DNA of 64,000 nucleotides from Voacanga thouarsii (Eukaryota > Streptophyta > Magnoliopsida > Gentianales > Apocynaceae), in assembly GCA_026120185.1 (NCBI GenBank), contig JANUWF010001058.1, positions 1-64,000 on the forward strand. Reading direction: 5' to 3'. The translations under genes were made by a program, and so were the position numbers. Within the stretch, counting starts at the first letter, position 1; each line of letters begins with the position of its first letter. The notes under the pieces were generated by a model. The model ran no database searches. It had not been told where the DNA came from and saw only the letters and a program-made list of their open reading frames with translations. Of the stretch, positions 49,245 through 61,461 are shown piece by piece.

Positions 49245-50637
49245 GCACGGATAACTATTTAGTGCCAGTTAATGGAACAAGTTCATTGGATAACCTAGCT
49301 TTAAGATAATCACATAGATAATTATTTAGTGCCAGTGATATAATCTCAATATAGCAAATGTGCAAGTATCCTTAAACTTGAGATCTCCAAGGTACTTTGT
49401 TTGCTGAGCTTTGTACTTTGATTCCAATCTCCGAAGCTCGATCAAGGGCCGCCTATGGGATGGATATTGGGTACATTGTGAGATAAACGAAAGTAGCTGA
49501 GAGGGTCATTAAAGATTTTACCACTCCTAATAGTATGGTCAAATATCTCACGGCCACTTGTAGGAATTACTATTCAGGAAGTCCTTGGCCAAGGCGATTA
49601 TGTATTGGAAATAGTTCCAATTGATACACATCTAAAGTAGTGAGTTCCTGGTACAAGTACTATTGTATTCGAGTTAGAATTAATTGTAGAGGGAGTTGGC
49701 ACTAATTCCGTACTCCAAACCGAATGAGATATTGTATGGTGAAAGGAGTTAATTGCACTAAAGTTTGCTATTGGAAGGTTTATGTCAAGCCACTTGACTT
49801 CCTAGACTATTGGGTGGTCATGAAGTGTTGCTAGATACCACTCATGATATGTGAATATAGGTTTATTAATTGATGAATTAATAAACCAATCTTGATTAGA
49901 ATTAATAGGATTAATTCTAATTAATTATGGATTATTAATCTCAAAGACGTTTGGATTACTTTATGTTCTCTACCAATTGACTGGGAAACCTAATAGGTCA
50001 CACACAATAGAGAATTATATACTCAAGATGTTATTTGATAACATAGTGGGGTTAATTGAGAGGAAGAGAATGAGTTGTGGCCAAATTATAATTTGTTATA
50101 ATTTATGGTCTAAATTGTAATTGTAAAAATTTGATGTTTCCAATTACAATTAGGGGATTCTAATTATTTTAGAATTCCAGATTTTCAATGGATTTTGTGA
50201 CATATAATAGGATATGCACGAAACCCTAATAAGTTAAGGTAATTCACATGAAAAACAACAGACACAAAACCTCTTCTCTTCTATCTCTCTCTCGTCCTTC
50301 TTTTGAAGAAGAATAGCTCTAGCTGCCATCTTTTTCTGCTAGTATAGGAAATTTTGGTGCTTGAGTATTCCTCTGTGTGGATTAATATTAGAGATAATCA
50401 CACACTATGATTATAGTGGTTAGACATTCAACTCTCGTGAAGTTGGATCAAGAGGATTACTAGATCGCGCCTCGACTTGAAGAAGAAAATATTGTTCTTC
50501 GGACGATCAAGCAAAGGTAAAAAACCGTTACCTTTATTATCGTTATGTCTTATTTTCCACACATAGATGGGTCCTGGGATGGTATCTCATTTATTTTCCA
50601 CTGCACCGTATAGGATACGAGCCTGAGACACCCAATA
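49245..50637 (+). mobile_element. Copia 5' LTR, truncated at its start
   Basis: Matches the later two-thirds of the family LTR and ends GAGACACCCAATA before the primer site. Its first part, including CCCTAGAGGCAATC, is missing. The left edge has a small scramble: GGATAACTATTTAGTGCCAG appears at 49251, before TTAATGGAACAAG, although in relatives it comes after it. Over about 260 bp near the end (49998-50260 against 56678-56940) I count 21 differences from the 3' LTR, about 8 percent. Confidence 0.85.
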
Positions 50638-50638
50638 G

Positions 50639-50649
50639 TGGTATCAGAG
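50639..50649 (+). other. Copia primer binding site, initiator Met tRNA type
   Basis: TGGTATCAGAG one base after the LTR end; fixes the 5' LTR boundary. Confidence 0.88.
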
Positions 50650-52548
50650 TCATGCTATATGTGGTCTACGGATATTGTTTTGGCATAAAAAACTGTTTTG
50701 CATGTATTCGTGCTTGTCTTTGTTCGCTGTGAAAATAGTTTTCACTCGATTTGAAATCGTTTTGAGCTTTGTGGGTTAGGTCCGTAGCACAATATGATTG
50801 TGTAAAAGTTATAGCATATTTCGAAAGGTGATTTCTTTATGTGCTGAAAATTTTCTCCAGAAAAATGTTTTCTTAAACATGGTAGTTGCCCTCTGTTTCA
50901 TCTTGTGAATTTCATTTTCTGTTTTGTTTTGTCTAAACTAACAAATTGGTTGTTGTTTTAAGCTTCAAAATAGAAAATGCTATTGAGAATTATTCCCACT
51001 AAAATTCTGCAGAAGATTAGGGCACCAGAAATTATTTCTGGAAAATTTTTCTGAAAATTGCCACCACTTCCCGACTACAGCCGACGCCGCCTTTGGCCTC
51101 CAAATCGGCACTGGTTCCATTCTATTCGTGATGTCCAGAAATCGTTTTTTAGAAGAGAAAAATTTTTGGAAACTAGAACAGAGTTGGCGCTAGCGCTAGC
51201 TTCCAAATCGGTGCCGGTTATGCTCTATTTTGCACGATCCAACTGTTTAAAAAAAAAAAAATTGGAATAGAATTTTGAAAAGGGAAAAATCTCATTTGAT
51301 GAGAGGCGGCAAAATAAAAATTTTTCCACGGGAGCACTACCCTCTGACCCCGCAAGAGGCGCTGCCCCCTTAACCCCCACCCACAGACCGGCCAGCAAGA
51401 CCATCATTATCGTTGCGAGACGGGACCCAAAAGTATTATCTCAAAATTAGTTTTGAGACAAACAATTTTATTTTTCAAAATAGTGATTTTGAAAATTTTA
51501 AATTAATGTATTTTTTCTAAAATATTGATTCTAGAATTTGTTTTATTTTTCCAAAATAGTGATTTTGGAATAATAAAAAGTATATGTTTATTTTGTTTAA
51601 GCATAGTTAATGGCATGGTGGATGGTTATGGACTAAAACCAATTATATATGTTCATACATTTTACAGTTTTGGTTTTTTATGAAATAGGGCCTGCGTGTC
51701 CTGCCTTCTCTAAAATTCTTGTATAATTCTCTTCTCATCTAACTCCCCTCGAATGTAACTCGAGGTTTTCTCTCTTCAAGAAATTATGTAATTAGTTTAA
51801 AATAAGGCAAGGTAAGACCTTCTACTTAAATCATGTATGAACACATAGGGTTAACTATATTAATTTATTTTATGGCACAAAGAAATTAATTTAGGATAAA
51901 GTCTATAACCATACCACGTAATCGCTTTATTACCATGATTATCAATTATGTGATTTATTGATTTTTATGCATGTCATTCAATGAAATCACTAAAAGGAAC
52001 AAATCCCTCAATTAATATTAAACCTAATTCCTTCTGTTAATATAGTAAGAACGAGAGTCCTTTTTCGAAACCAAGTTGTTGGGCAAACCCAAGCCTACTT
52101 AACATCGGGCATGTTCAAGCTATGGAATTGAATTCCATTAGAATTAAATTCCTAATTAATGGGTTCGGTTTAACTAAATTCTTTATCCTAGTTGGGCAAA
52201 CTTAAGTATAAAGAAATTTAGAAGAAAAGTTAGGGTAGCCCAAAAGGCTTTAAGATTAAAAGTTGTTAATCGCCCAATGATCCGGTAGTTACATACAATG
52301 TAATTGGTATTGGATACCTTCCAATGAACTCAAGGGTGGCTTATTGGGCAAGGTTATTCTTGAAGAATTTAGATGCCGATCCACTGGGAAAGCTTCCAAC
52401 GGGCTTTCCCGAATCAGTAGTGGGGGCTATTGGTTTGAATAAAATAGTGGAGTAAAAATGCACTTAATTAAAGTCCTAATTATTTGCATATCATGTGCAT
52501 ATACAAGTAGCTAATGCTCTCTATCTTTACATCTAGGTACCTTGCATC
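50650..52548 (+). other. Copia untranslated leader
   Basis: 1.9 kb between primer site and gag start, a length typical of BARE-like elements. Contains GC-rich modules ACAGCCGACGCCGCC and AATCGGCACTGG (51073-51115) and GGCGCTAGCGCTAGC (51186-51200), and CCCGCAAGAGGCGCTGCCCC near 51350. No gene. Confidence 0.65.
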
Positions 52549-53462
52549 ATGTCAACAAACTTAAACTTATGTAGCATCTTAGAAACCAACAAGTTAACTG
52601 ACTCAAATATCTCGACTGGTATAGAGATTTGAGAATCGTTCTCAAATCGAAAAAGTTGCTCTACATACTAGATGCTCCTATTCCACCACCATCAGCCCAA
52701 GATGCTCATGTTGATGAGCATGCTGTCCACAAGAAGCACAAGGAGGATAGTGATACAGCATCATATATTATGCTAGGATCCATGACTCCTGAGTTGTAAA
52801 AACAGCACGAGCATATAGATGCTCAATCGATCATATTACATCTTCGACAACTGTTTGATGCCCGAGCCAGAATTGAGAGATACGAAATCTCGAAGCAACT
52901 ATTCCGTTGCAAAATGGCAGATGGTTCTTTTATGGCCACTCATAGGCTGAAGATGCTGGGATTAATAGAGAAGCTTGGATCTCTCGGGTTAGCAATAGAT
53001 CATGACTTAACTGTTGACTTAATTCTACAGTCTTTGCCTAATAGTTTCTCACAATTTGTGATTAACTATCATATGAATAAGATTGAGTCTACCATTCCTA
53101 AGTTAATCAATCGCCTCAAAACTATAGAGTCCTCCATGAAGAAGAATTCCAATGCAGTTTTAAATGGTAGAATCTTCCCCTTCTAAGAAGAAAGTTCAAA
53201 AGAAGAAGAAGAAGGCTCCCATGAAGCCTAAAGATGGTGTGAATAAGAAGGACGTAGCTACCAAGGGCCCATGCCATTATTGTGGTAAGATGGGCCACTG
53301 GAGGCGCAACTGTAAAACCTACTTGGAAACCATTAAGGACAAGAAGCAGAAAGAGAAGCTTACAAGCACTTATACTTCTACTCCGGATATGTTTATGATT
53401 GAGATAAATACTACCTTTGGAAATAAGATATGGGTATTAGATACCAGATGTGGATCTTATTA
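52549..53462 (+). pseudogene. Copia gag with zinc knuckle, and protease start
   Basis: Start chosen at 52549 (MSTNLNLCSILETNKL), which matches the gag start of the minus-strand copy. Frame changes follow. The open part 52914-53186 reads HRLKMLGLIEKLGSLG and LPNSFSQFVINYHMNK; after a frameshift 53164-53463 carries the CCHC knuckle CHYCGKMGHWRRNC for RNA binding, then WVLDTRCGSY, where the protease active site DTG has become DTR. Gag packages the element RNA into particles. Confidence 0.82.
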
Positions 53463-53514
53463 GTGCAATAACTTGTAGGGACTAAAGAGCAGTAGAAGGC
53501 AAGAGAAATACAAC

Positions 53515-54113
53515 GTGGACCTACGTACTGCAAATAGGGCAAAGATTGCTGCACTTGCTGTGGGGACATATAAGCTGAACCTGCCTTCGGGATTAATTCT
53601 AGAACTACAAAACTATTATTTTGTACAAGTTTTAGTGAAAAACATTATCTTAGTTGCGTGTTTAGACTTATGTGGATTTCATTTAATATTTAAGAATAAA
53701 TGTTGTTCTTTTTCAATGAATGATATTCATTATGATTCAGCAACTTTGGTTAATGGTTTATATGTTCTAGACTTGGATAATCCAGTTCTCAATATAAACA
53801 ATAAGAAACCTAAAATGGATAACTCTAACACCTCTTACTTATGGCATTGTCATTTAGGCCATGTAAACGAAAATCGTATTTCTAAGTTACACAAGCTTGG
53901 TGACGTAGGGTCATTTGATTATGAATTATATGGCACATGCGAGTCTTGTTTACTAGGTAAAATGACTAAAACTCCTTTTCCAGGAAAAGGAGAACGGGCC
54001 AATGAGTTATTAGAACTCATACATTCTGATGTATATGGCCCAATGTCAAAACAAGCAAGAGGAGGTTATAACTATTTCATAGCATTTATCAATGATTTCT
54101 CACGATATGGATA
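53515..54113 (+). pseudogene. Copia integrase, N-terminal part only
   Basis: Open from 53515. Pre-integrase segment, then the zinc-binding HHCC motif HCHLGHVNENRI and CESCLLGKMTKTPF, then the first catalytic aspartate in IHSDVYGPM and the NYFIAFINDFSRYGY block. At about 54113 the sequence jumps to the region just upstream of RT (NAQESRRSSRI), so most of the catalytic core is deleted. Non-functional. Confidence 0.82.
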
Positions 54114-54269
54114 TAGATGAACCTTCTAATGCACAAGAATCTCGTAGATCTAGTAGGATATGTGTGGCACCTGAGAGATATAGATTTCTCAACGGTGACC
54201 ATAATGACATATTGCTCATAGATGAAGATGAGCCTACTACCTAAAGGATGTTCTGAACAGTTCAGAATC

Positions 54270-54998
54270 TGGAAAATAGCTTGAAGCTATGAAGTTAGAG
54301 ATGGATTCCATGTACGACAACCAAATATGGACTTTGGTTGATCTACCCAAAGGAATTACAACTATTCGGTGCAAGTGGGTTTTCAAGAAGAAAACGGACA
54401 TGGATGGTAACCTAGTTACCTATAAAGCACGACTAGTAGCGAAAGGTTATCGTTAACAATATGGTATTGACTATGATGAAACCTTCTTGCCAGTAGCCAT
54501 GTTGAAATCCATCAAGATACTCCTAGCCATTACTGCTCATCATGATTATGAGATTTGGCAAATAGATGTGAAAACAGCTTTCCTAAATGGAAATCTGACT
54601 GAGGAAGTGTATATGACACAACCTAAGGGTTTCACATCCAATGATAGCACAAAGGTGTGCAAGCTGCAAAAGTCCATTTATGGACTTAAGCAAGCTTCTA
54701 GAAGTTGGAATATCCGTTTTGATGAAACAATCAAAGAGTTTGGTTTCATTCAAAACATGGATGAGCCTTATGTATACAAAAAGGTTAGTGGGAGTGCAAT
54801 CATTTTCTTACTGCTTTATGTAGATAACATATTGCTAATAGAAAACGATATACCTGTCTTGCAAATGGTTAAAATTTGGTTGTCCAAACAATTCTCCATG
54901 AAAGACCTTGGTGAAGCAACCTATATTCTTGGAATAAGGATCTATAGCGATAGATCCAAAAGGTTGCTAGGTCTTTCACAGTCTACATACATAGATTA
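54270..54998 (+). pseudogene. Copia reverse transcriptase
   Basis: Order: LEMDSMYDNQIWTLVDLP, KWVFKKKTDMDG, YKARLVAKGYR then a stop, YGIDYDETF, WQIDVKTAFLNGNLTEEVYM, CKLQKSIYGLKQASRSWN, FIQNMDEPYVYKK, LLLYVDNILLIENDI and FSMKDLGEATYILGIRI. The catalytic YVDD is YVDN at 54817-54828, which would abolish polymerase activity. Frameless breaks lie upstream of 54290 and a stop after QSTYID at 54998. Confidence 0.88.
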
Positions 54999-55014
54999 AG
55001 TACTAAAGAGGTTT

Positions 55015-55617
55015 AGCATGGATCAATCCAAAAGGGGATTCTTACCCATGTCACATGGTGTATGCCTTTCAAGGTAGATGCCTCCCAAGACACAAGTTGA
55101 AAGGGATCACATGAATAAGATTCCATATGCCTCGACAGTTGGATGTATCATATACGCTATGATATGTACTAAGCCCGATGTATCTTGTGCTCTCAGTTTG
55201 ACGAGTAGATACCAATCTAACACTGGGGAGGGTCATTGGGTAGCTATAAAGAACATCCTTAAGTACTTACGAAGGACTAAGGATGTGTTCGTAGTATATG
55301 GAGAAGGTGATTTGAAAATAAACAGGTATACTGATGCCAGTTTTCAATTTGACATTAATTTCAAATCACAATTTGGCTATGTGTTTACGTTGTGTGGAGG
55401 GCCAATAAGTTGGAAAAGTTCCAAACAAGAGACTATTGCCAACTCTGCGACATAAGCTGAGTGCATAGCCGCTACTAAAGTAGCTAAGGAAATAAAGATA
55501 GAGAGAGTTCCCACGGATGAAAACATAGCTGATCCACTTACAAAAGCACTATCACAAAAGAAACATGATTTTCATGTTGAGTCATTCGGTATTAGATACA
55601 TGAATGATTGGCTCTAG
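55015..55617 (+). pseudogene. Copia RNase H with internal deletion
   Basis: Open 55078-55455 with IPYASTVGCIIYAMICTKPD, LKYLRRTKDVFVVYGEG, YTDASFQFDINFKSQFGYVF and ISWKSSKQETIANSAT, then a stop. After KVAKE (55490) the sequence jumps to IKIERVPTDENIADPLTKAL; the copy at 8005-8200 has about 180 bp between these points. Ends with HVESFGIRYMNDWL and a stop at about 55617, followed by a purine-rich AAATAGGAG before the LTR. Confidence 0.82.
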
Positions 55618-55631
55618 TATAAATAGGAGTT

Positions 55632-57321
55632 TATTAGTGTTATGCCCTAGAGGCAATCACTTGTACAATGTATATGACATATTTTATTTTAATAAAAGGC
55701 AATATTTATCTTACAGTTTCTTTGGTTTACTTTTAAGTAATATAACTATTCGATAAAGTCCCTAGTACAACACTGTGTTAAGAAAATCATGATAGAGATC
55801 ATGATATAAGATTTCTACTACATTGAATGGTGTTAGTATTTAAATAGTCCCTAGTCATAATATTAAAGAGACAGGACATCATTAATGCGTTAAGACTAGC
55901 ATGTGTTAGACTTCCTAATTTGATCAGGCGATGGTTCTTATATCCGTGAGTATTAAGATACTCAAAGTTAACAAATGGATGCTTGTTAATGCAACAAGTT
56001 CATTAGATGACCTAGCTTTGAGATAATCACATGGATAACTATTTAGTGCCAGTGATATAATCTCAATATAGCAAAAGTGCAAGTATCTTTAGACTTCAAA
56101 TCTCCAAGGTACTTTGTTTGTTGAGCTTGTACTTTGAAACCAATCTCTGAAGCTCTATCAAGGACCGCCTATGGGATGGATATTGGGTACATTGTGAGGT
56201 AAACGAAAGTAGTTGAGAGGGTCAATAAAGGATTCACCACTCCTAATAGTAGGGGCGAATATTTCACGGCCTCTTGTAGGAATTACTACTCAGGAAGTCC
56301 ATGGCCAAGGTGATTGTGTACTGGAAATAGTTCTAATTGATACACATCTAGAGTAGTGTGTTCCTGGTACAAGTACTATTGTACTCGGGCCGGAATTAAT
56401 TCTGAAGGGAGTTGGCACGAATTCCATACTCCAAACCGAATGAGAAATTGTATGGTGAAAGGTTCATGTCAAGCCACATGACTTCCTGGACTCTTGGGTG
56501 GTCATGATGTGTTGCTAGATACCGCTCATGATCTGGGAATATAGGTTTATTAATTGATGAATTAATAAACCAATCTTGATTAGAATTAATAGGATTAATT
56601 CTAATTAATTATGGATTATTAATCTCAAAGACGTTTGGATTAATTCATGTTCTCTACCAATTGACTGGGAAACCTAATAGGTCACACACAATAAAGGATT
56701 ATATATTCAAGATGTTATTTGATAACATAGTCGGGTTAATTGAGAGGAAGAGAATGAGTTGTGGCCAAATTATAATTTGTTATAATTTATGGTCCAAATT
56801 GTAATTTTGAGAACTTGATATTTTCAATTACAATTAGGGGATTCTAATTGTTTTACAATTCTAGATTTTCAGTGGCTTTTGTGGCATATAATAGGATATG
56901 CTTGAAACCCTAATAAGTTAGGGTAATTCACACGAAAAACAACAAACACAAAACCTCTTCTCTTCTGTCTCTCTCTCGTCCTTCTTTTGAAGAAGAATAG
57001 CCCTAGCCGCCATCTTTTTCTACTAGTGTAGGAAATTTTGGTGCTTGAGTATTCCTCTGTGTGGATTACTATTAGAGATAATTACACAGTATGATTATAG
57101 TGGTTAGACGTTCAACTCTTGTGAAATTAGATCAAGAGTATTGCTGGATCGCGCCTGAACTTGAAGAAGAAAATTTTGTTCTTCGGATGATCAAGCGAAG
57201 GTAAAAAGTTGTTACCTTTATTATCATTATGTCTTATTTTCCACACATAGATGGGTCCTGGGATGGTATCTCGTTTATTTTCTGTTGTGCCATATAGAAT
57301 ATGAGCCTAAGATGCCCAACA
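55632..57321 (+). mobile_element. Copia 3' LTR
   Basis: Begins TATTAGTGTTATGCCCTAGAGG and ends GATGCCCAACA; 1690 bp. The flank at 57322 is unit 2 of the Athila-like LTR duplication, so the element inserted there. Confidence 0.88.
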
Positions 57322-58230
57322 AAAATGACCTTGCCATCTGTACGGCCAGGGGTGTGGCCGTACAACAAGGCACAGCTATGCAAGGATGTCGCGTCAGCTT
57401 CAGGGATTGTAGGAGATTTTTTATGCGTGGTTGTGCATACAATTCATGCAAACATCTTGAAGAGCTTTTAGGAGTTGCTATAGTAATCCAAAGGCAGTTT
57501 TAACTATCCAAATTCAACTAAAGATAGTTCAGGGGACTTCTATAAAAGCAAAGGGCGTCCAAGAATATACATGCAAGGTATTCTTGAAGATACTTCTTCA
57601 AGGAATACAATTCTCTGAGCTAAGGAAGTCTTTGAGAAAGAGGAGAAGGCATGGTGGTAAGGAGACTTAAGATTGTGGGCTTCCAAAGTGTTATCTTTCA
57701 AACTTTCTCTTGTTCTTCCTTAGTTCCAAATTATTTATTTCATTAGTCTCTTTTGTATTCAAACAAATTAGACTCTATCTTGTTTTTAGGTTATAATTTG
57801 AGTATTGATTTTGAGACTTTGGGATTACTGAATTAAAGATTCTATCTTTGATCATATGATTGTTTTTGAGTATTTATGCAATTCTAGAATTCTTCTCTTT
57901 TCAATTGTGTTAATTTCTTTTGTGTTTGGCTAACATAGTTGAGAGGGCATAATTGAATGGCTAAGATAATTGATCTCTTGGTTGTTTTCTTTCCTTGGCA
58001 ATTGTCTGGATTTTCTTATGCATGATCAACATGCCTAACTTGTATTTGGATTAATTTTTAAGCAGCATCAATTTCCAGTTGGGTTTCAAGGCTAACTAGC
58101 TTAACTATTTATAGAGGACTGTGTAATGATCAATTACATATTTTTTAGGATAACTGGGTATGTGATTTGGTATTGGTTATGCTTTTATGTGCTTATCAAT
58201 CTTGTGATTAGTCTGTGATAATTGATTAAT
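57322..58230 (+). mobile_element. Athila-like LTR, remainder of unit 2 and U5
   Basis: ATGACCTTGCCATCTGTACGG continues unit 2 of the duplication (compare 48748). TATA box at 57541-57548, then a long TTTAATTTC-type region with AATTGGCTAAGATAATTGATC phrases similar in style to 40420-41200. Stops near 58230 against an Athila LTR in the other orientation. No primer site identified. Confidence 0.6.
57541..57548 (+). promoter_or_regulatory. TATA box of Athila-like LTR
   Basis: TATAAAAG within GGGGACTTCTATAAAAGCAAAG. Confidence 0.5.
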
Positions 58231-59049
58231 TAAAGTATTAACATCTTTAAGAAAAGGTTAATCAAATTGGAGTAGATTAAGAGCAATGTTAGAGATTTTA
58301 CCTTATCATGAACATAAAAATAACATCTAAATACAACAATTAATTGATCAAAGACTAAATAAATTACCATATCATGAATATAAAAATAACATCTAAATAT
58401 AATTAAAACATTAATCACATCATTGTTCAATGAAAAAGAAAACAAAGGCCTTAGAAAGAACTTGTAAACAAGCCCCTTTCTTCCTCCCTTGAAGACTTTC
58501 TTGAAACAATACTCCTTGAGTGATGAATTCCACTTCTAATAAGTAACTTCAGTTTTGATCCTTGACTTCATATCTTAATCCTCACTTTTTCTAGTTTAAA
58601 TAGACCCTTTGGTTGCTAAAAAAACATTCCCTAGAAGTTCTAGGCCTAGTACAAGTTGAAAATAATTAAAACCCTGAGGAAATTCCCAATTTTTATGCAA
58701 AAAAGTATAAACCACCTCTGAATAGACCAGGGCTGGTGCCTGGTCACTTCGCCTAGACCGGTACTGGTCCAAGTCTATTTTTCACCGATTTTGCTCTGTT
58801 TTTCTTCTAAGTTTTTTTTTTTCGCTAGATTACAGCCATGGTCGGTTCAGCAATATTGAGCAGGCACCGAGTCATCACTAGAAATCCACAATTTCACTCC
58901 AAATCCTTCAACTCCTATACAAAAGTACCAAAAACACTTTTCACAACCAAAATATCAAATAGGAATGGATATGACTAGTTACTAAAACAAAAGTATCACA
59001 AAACAACTTCAAATAACTACAAAAATAGAGATAAATCTAGGCCCTATCA
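58231..59049 (-). mobile_element. Athila 3' LTR, partial
   Basis: Minus strand start TGATAGGGCCTAGATTTATC at 59049 after the purine tract AAGTGTGGGGAAATG. GC-rich modules GGCTGGTGCCTGGTC and ACCGGTACTGGTCC at 58731-58772. A weak TATTTAAA TATA-like site is at about 58595-58603. The inner (U5) portion is missing, replaced by the plus-strand LTR at about 58230. Confidence 0.75.
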
Positions 59050-60674
59050 CATTTCCCCACACTTAAGCTTTGCTTGTCCCCAGGTAAACAAGAATTAAAC
59101 ACTAAGAAAATAGCTTTTGAACAGGACAAAATAATACATCACACTTATCCACAGCAAATTCATCCACAATAAAGTTTTAACCATCTTCGAACCTTTAAAC
59201 ATAAAACTTGTCATTCATTCAACCCTTTCAAAATGTTGCAAACTCATGTATTAAACCGAATAATCCCAAGGCCATCAAAGTTAAGTTACACAAGCTTATA
59301 TCCAGTACAAGAAAATTATTCCACCTATTAAGGAAAAATATAGACAACATACCTTGTAACACCCCTACTAAAAGTAACAGCAGAAGCATACCAAACTGGG
59401 TGTTGCCCCATCTAATTACCCAGACAATGGGTCTTTATAACAAAGAACCAAAAGACCAAATAAGGCCCATACTAATACAACCAACATTATCATATACATA
59501 TATAACAAAGAATCTCATACATGTAATCTCCATACTACATCAGTAATAAAGCACCTAATTAAAAGAGAAAACGTGTGGACCTAGGCTGCTGACATTGTGG
59601 TATTGTCCCTCTATTCGTAACTCTTCTCAACTCTAGATCCTACAAAAGAGTAAGATAAAAGACACATGTGAGTAAAAATTCACCCAGTAAGTCTCATGTG
59701 TGCTAGTACTTTACAAAAAGAAATAGAGTACATAAGACCTTTATGGAAAAGCATTTCATTTTCCTATTGGAAATAATTCTAAAACTCTCTAAAGAAGAGT
59801 TTATTTAGAACTCAATCATTTTTGAAAAACTGTGCTTCAATTTCAAATCATTACCCCGACTTCCAAATCACAGGCACTCCTCCAATAGAAGGTTAGCCTG
59901 CATGCAAAGCACATGAGGCTTCGCCTTCAGTGCCACATCTCATTGTGCTTAGACCGCAGCTAACAACACTTAACTATACATCGTTGGAACATAAGTACAC
60001 CGCATCGTACTACTAAGAATAAGTAACTACTATACCGCAACATACTAAGTGTACCACAATGCACTAAATATTGCTACCGTAAGCCAGGGGTCCCAATTTT
60101 GATGTCAATCACTATCAAGGCGGAAAGGAGTCAAACGCTACCAAGTGTCTCCGCTCGGCATTCAGCAAATGACTTAAAAATAATATGCCCCTAGGCATAA
60201 GGCAATTTCCAGGTGCTAAACCACTAGCCAGGTCGACTCATCTCAATGTCCTATCGCCTTATTTGGAGTAAGACAAGCCCCAAAACTAGTTAGGTTACTT
60301 GGGGTCGTCTATCTCTAGCATGAGCTAGTACAAAGATCAAAGTCTTTATTGAGTACTCAACGTTACCAATACCAACCCTTACTGACTGATCTAGCCAGAA
60401 GGTTATTTCTTCCTACAAGATTTTCAAATCAAACATTTTTGGGATGAAATATCATTTTCCAAAAATTTATCCCACAGACTCGCAAGTCAGATAATAAATC
60501 CCATAGGCACCGCAAGGATAATCAATTTATTCCATAGGCACATCAGGCCAATAAAGCAATTTTCGAGATCAAAATGTCATTTTTCAAAAGTCAATCTCAT
60601 ATCAAGAGATCATTTTTCAAAACTGTGTTGAAACAGGGTAAAGAGTTCTTTTTGCATATTAAAACAAGTTTCCA

Positions 60675-61062
60675 AGAGTATTTAGGTCATTTTGCCAGTA
60701 CTCGAGTACAAAAGTCATTTTTAAGGGTATTCGGATCATTTTGCCTATACCCAATTTCAAAAAGGCTTTTTGAGGGTATTCAGATTATTTTACCCTTACC
60801 CGATTTGAAAAGTATTCACAAAAGTTCCAATAAGGATATTTCGATCATTTACCGAATACTCGATTCCACAAGTTTCCATAAAACATTCCAATAAAGACAT
60901 TTGGATCGTTTTCCAAATACCCGATTCCAAAAGGAACTCATTTCAAGAAATCCAGAATTCTAATCCTAAAAGAGGATTAAATTCAAGGTTTCTAAACATG
61001 TTTCCATAAAATGTTCCAATAAGAGCATTCTAGTTAATTTATGAATACTCGATTCAAAAATT
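60675..61062. repeat. Degenerate tandem repeat inside the solo LTR
   Basis: About six diverged copies of GGGTATTCGGATCATTTTGCC followed by TACCCGATT(C/T)(C/G)AAAAG, starting near 60675, 60726, 60774, 60835, 60896 and 61022; spacing 48-126 bp. Confidence 0.7.
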
Positions 61063-61461
61063 ACAATTTTTCAAAAATTCCAAATGTTTAATCCAAAGAG
61101 GACTAAATTCACAAAATTTGTGCTGAAATCATCCATTAAGGTTTCCAAGCCAATTATGATGTTCATTCGAGCCCAAGATGGTATAAAAATAAATCTTGCT
61201 CAGATAAACCTTAAATATATTCATGGATTTCCAAAATGGTTAAAACATAGCATTTCATGGAAAAATAAAGCATACTAGCTTTCTAAAGGTTTTAGAAGTC
61301 AAAGGGACTCACTTCGTGTCCTAATTAAACTTTTACTCGTTCACGGCCATTCGATCACCGTTTTCTACCGTTTCCAACGTGTTGTTGCCCGTTTACCAAC
61401 AAACCTATATCAAATATTTGTTTTTAGATTTAGTCGTGTTTGGTCAAAAAATAGTCAACGT

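Noticed and set aside
60574..60894. 106-codon frame in the solo LTR
   Set aside because: Made of the degenerate tandem repeat; no homologous frame in the related LTRs.
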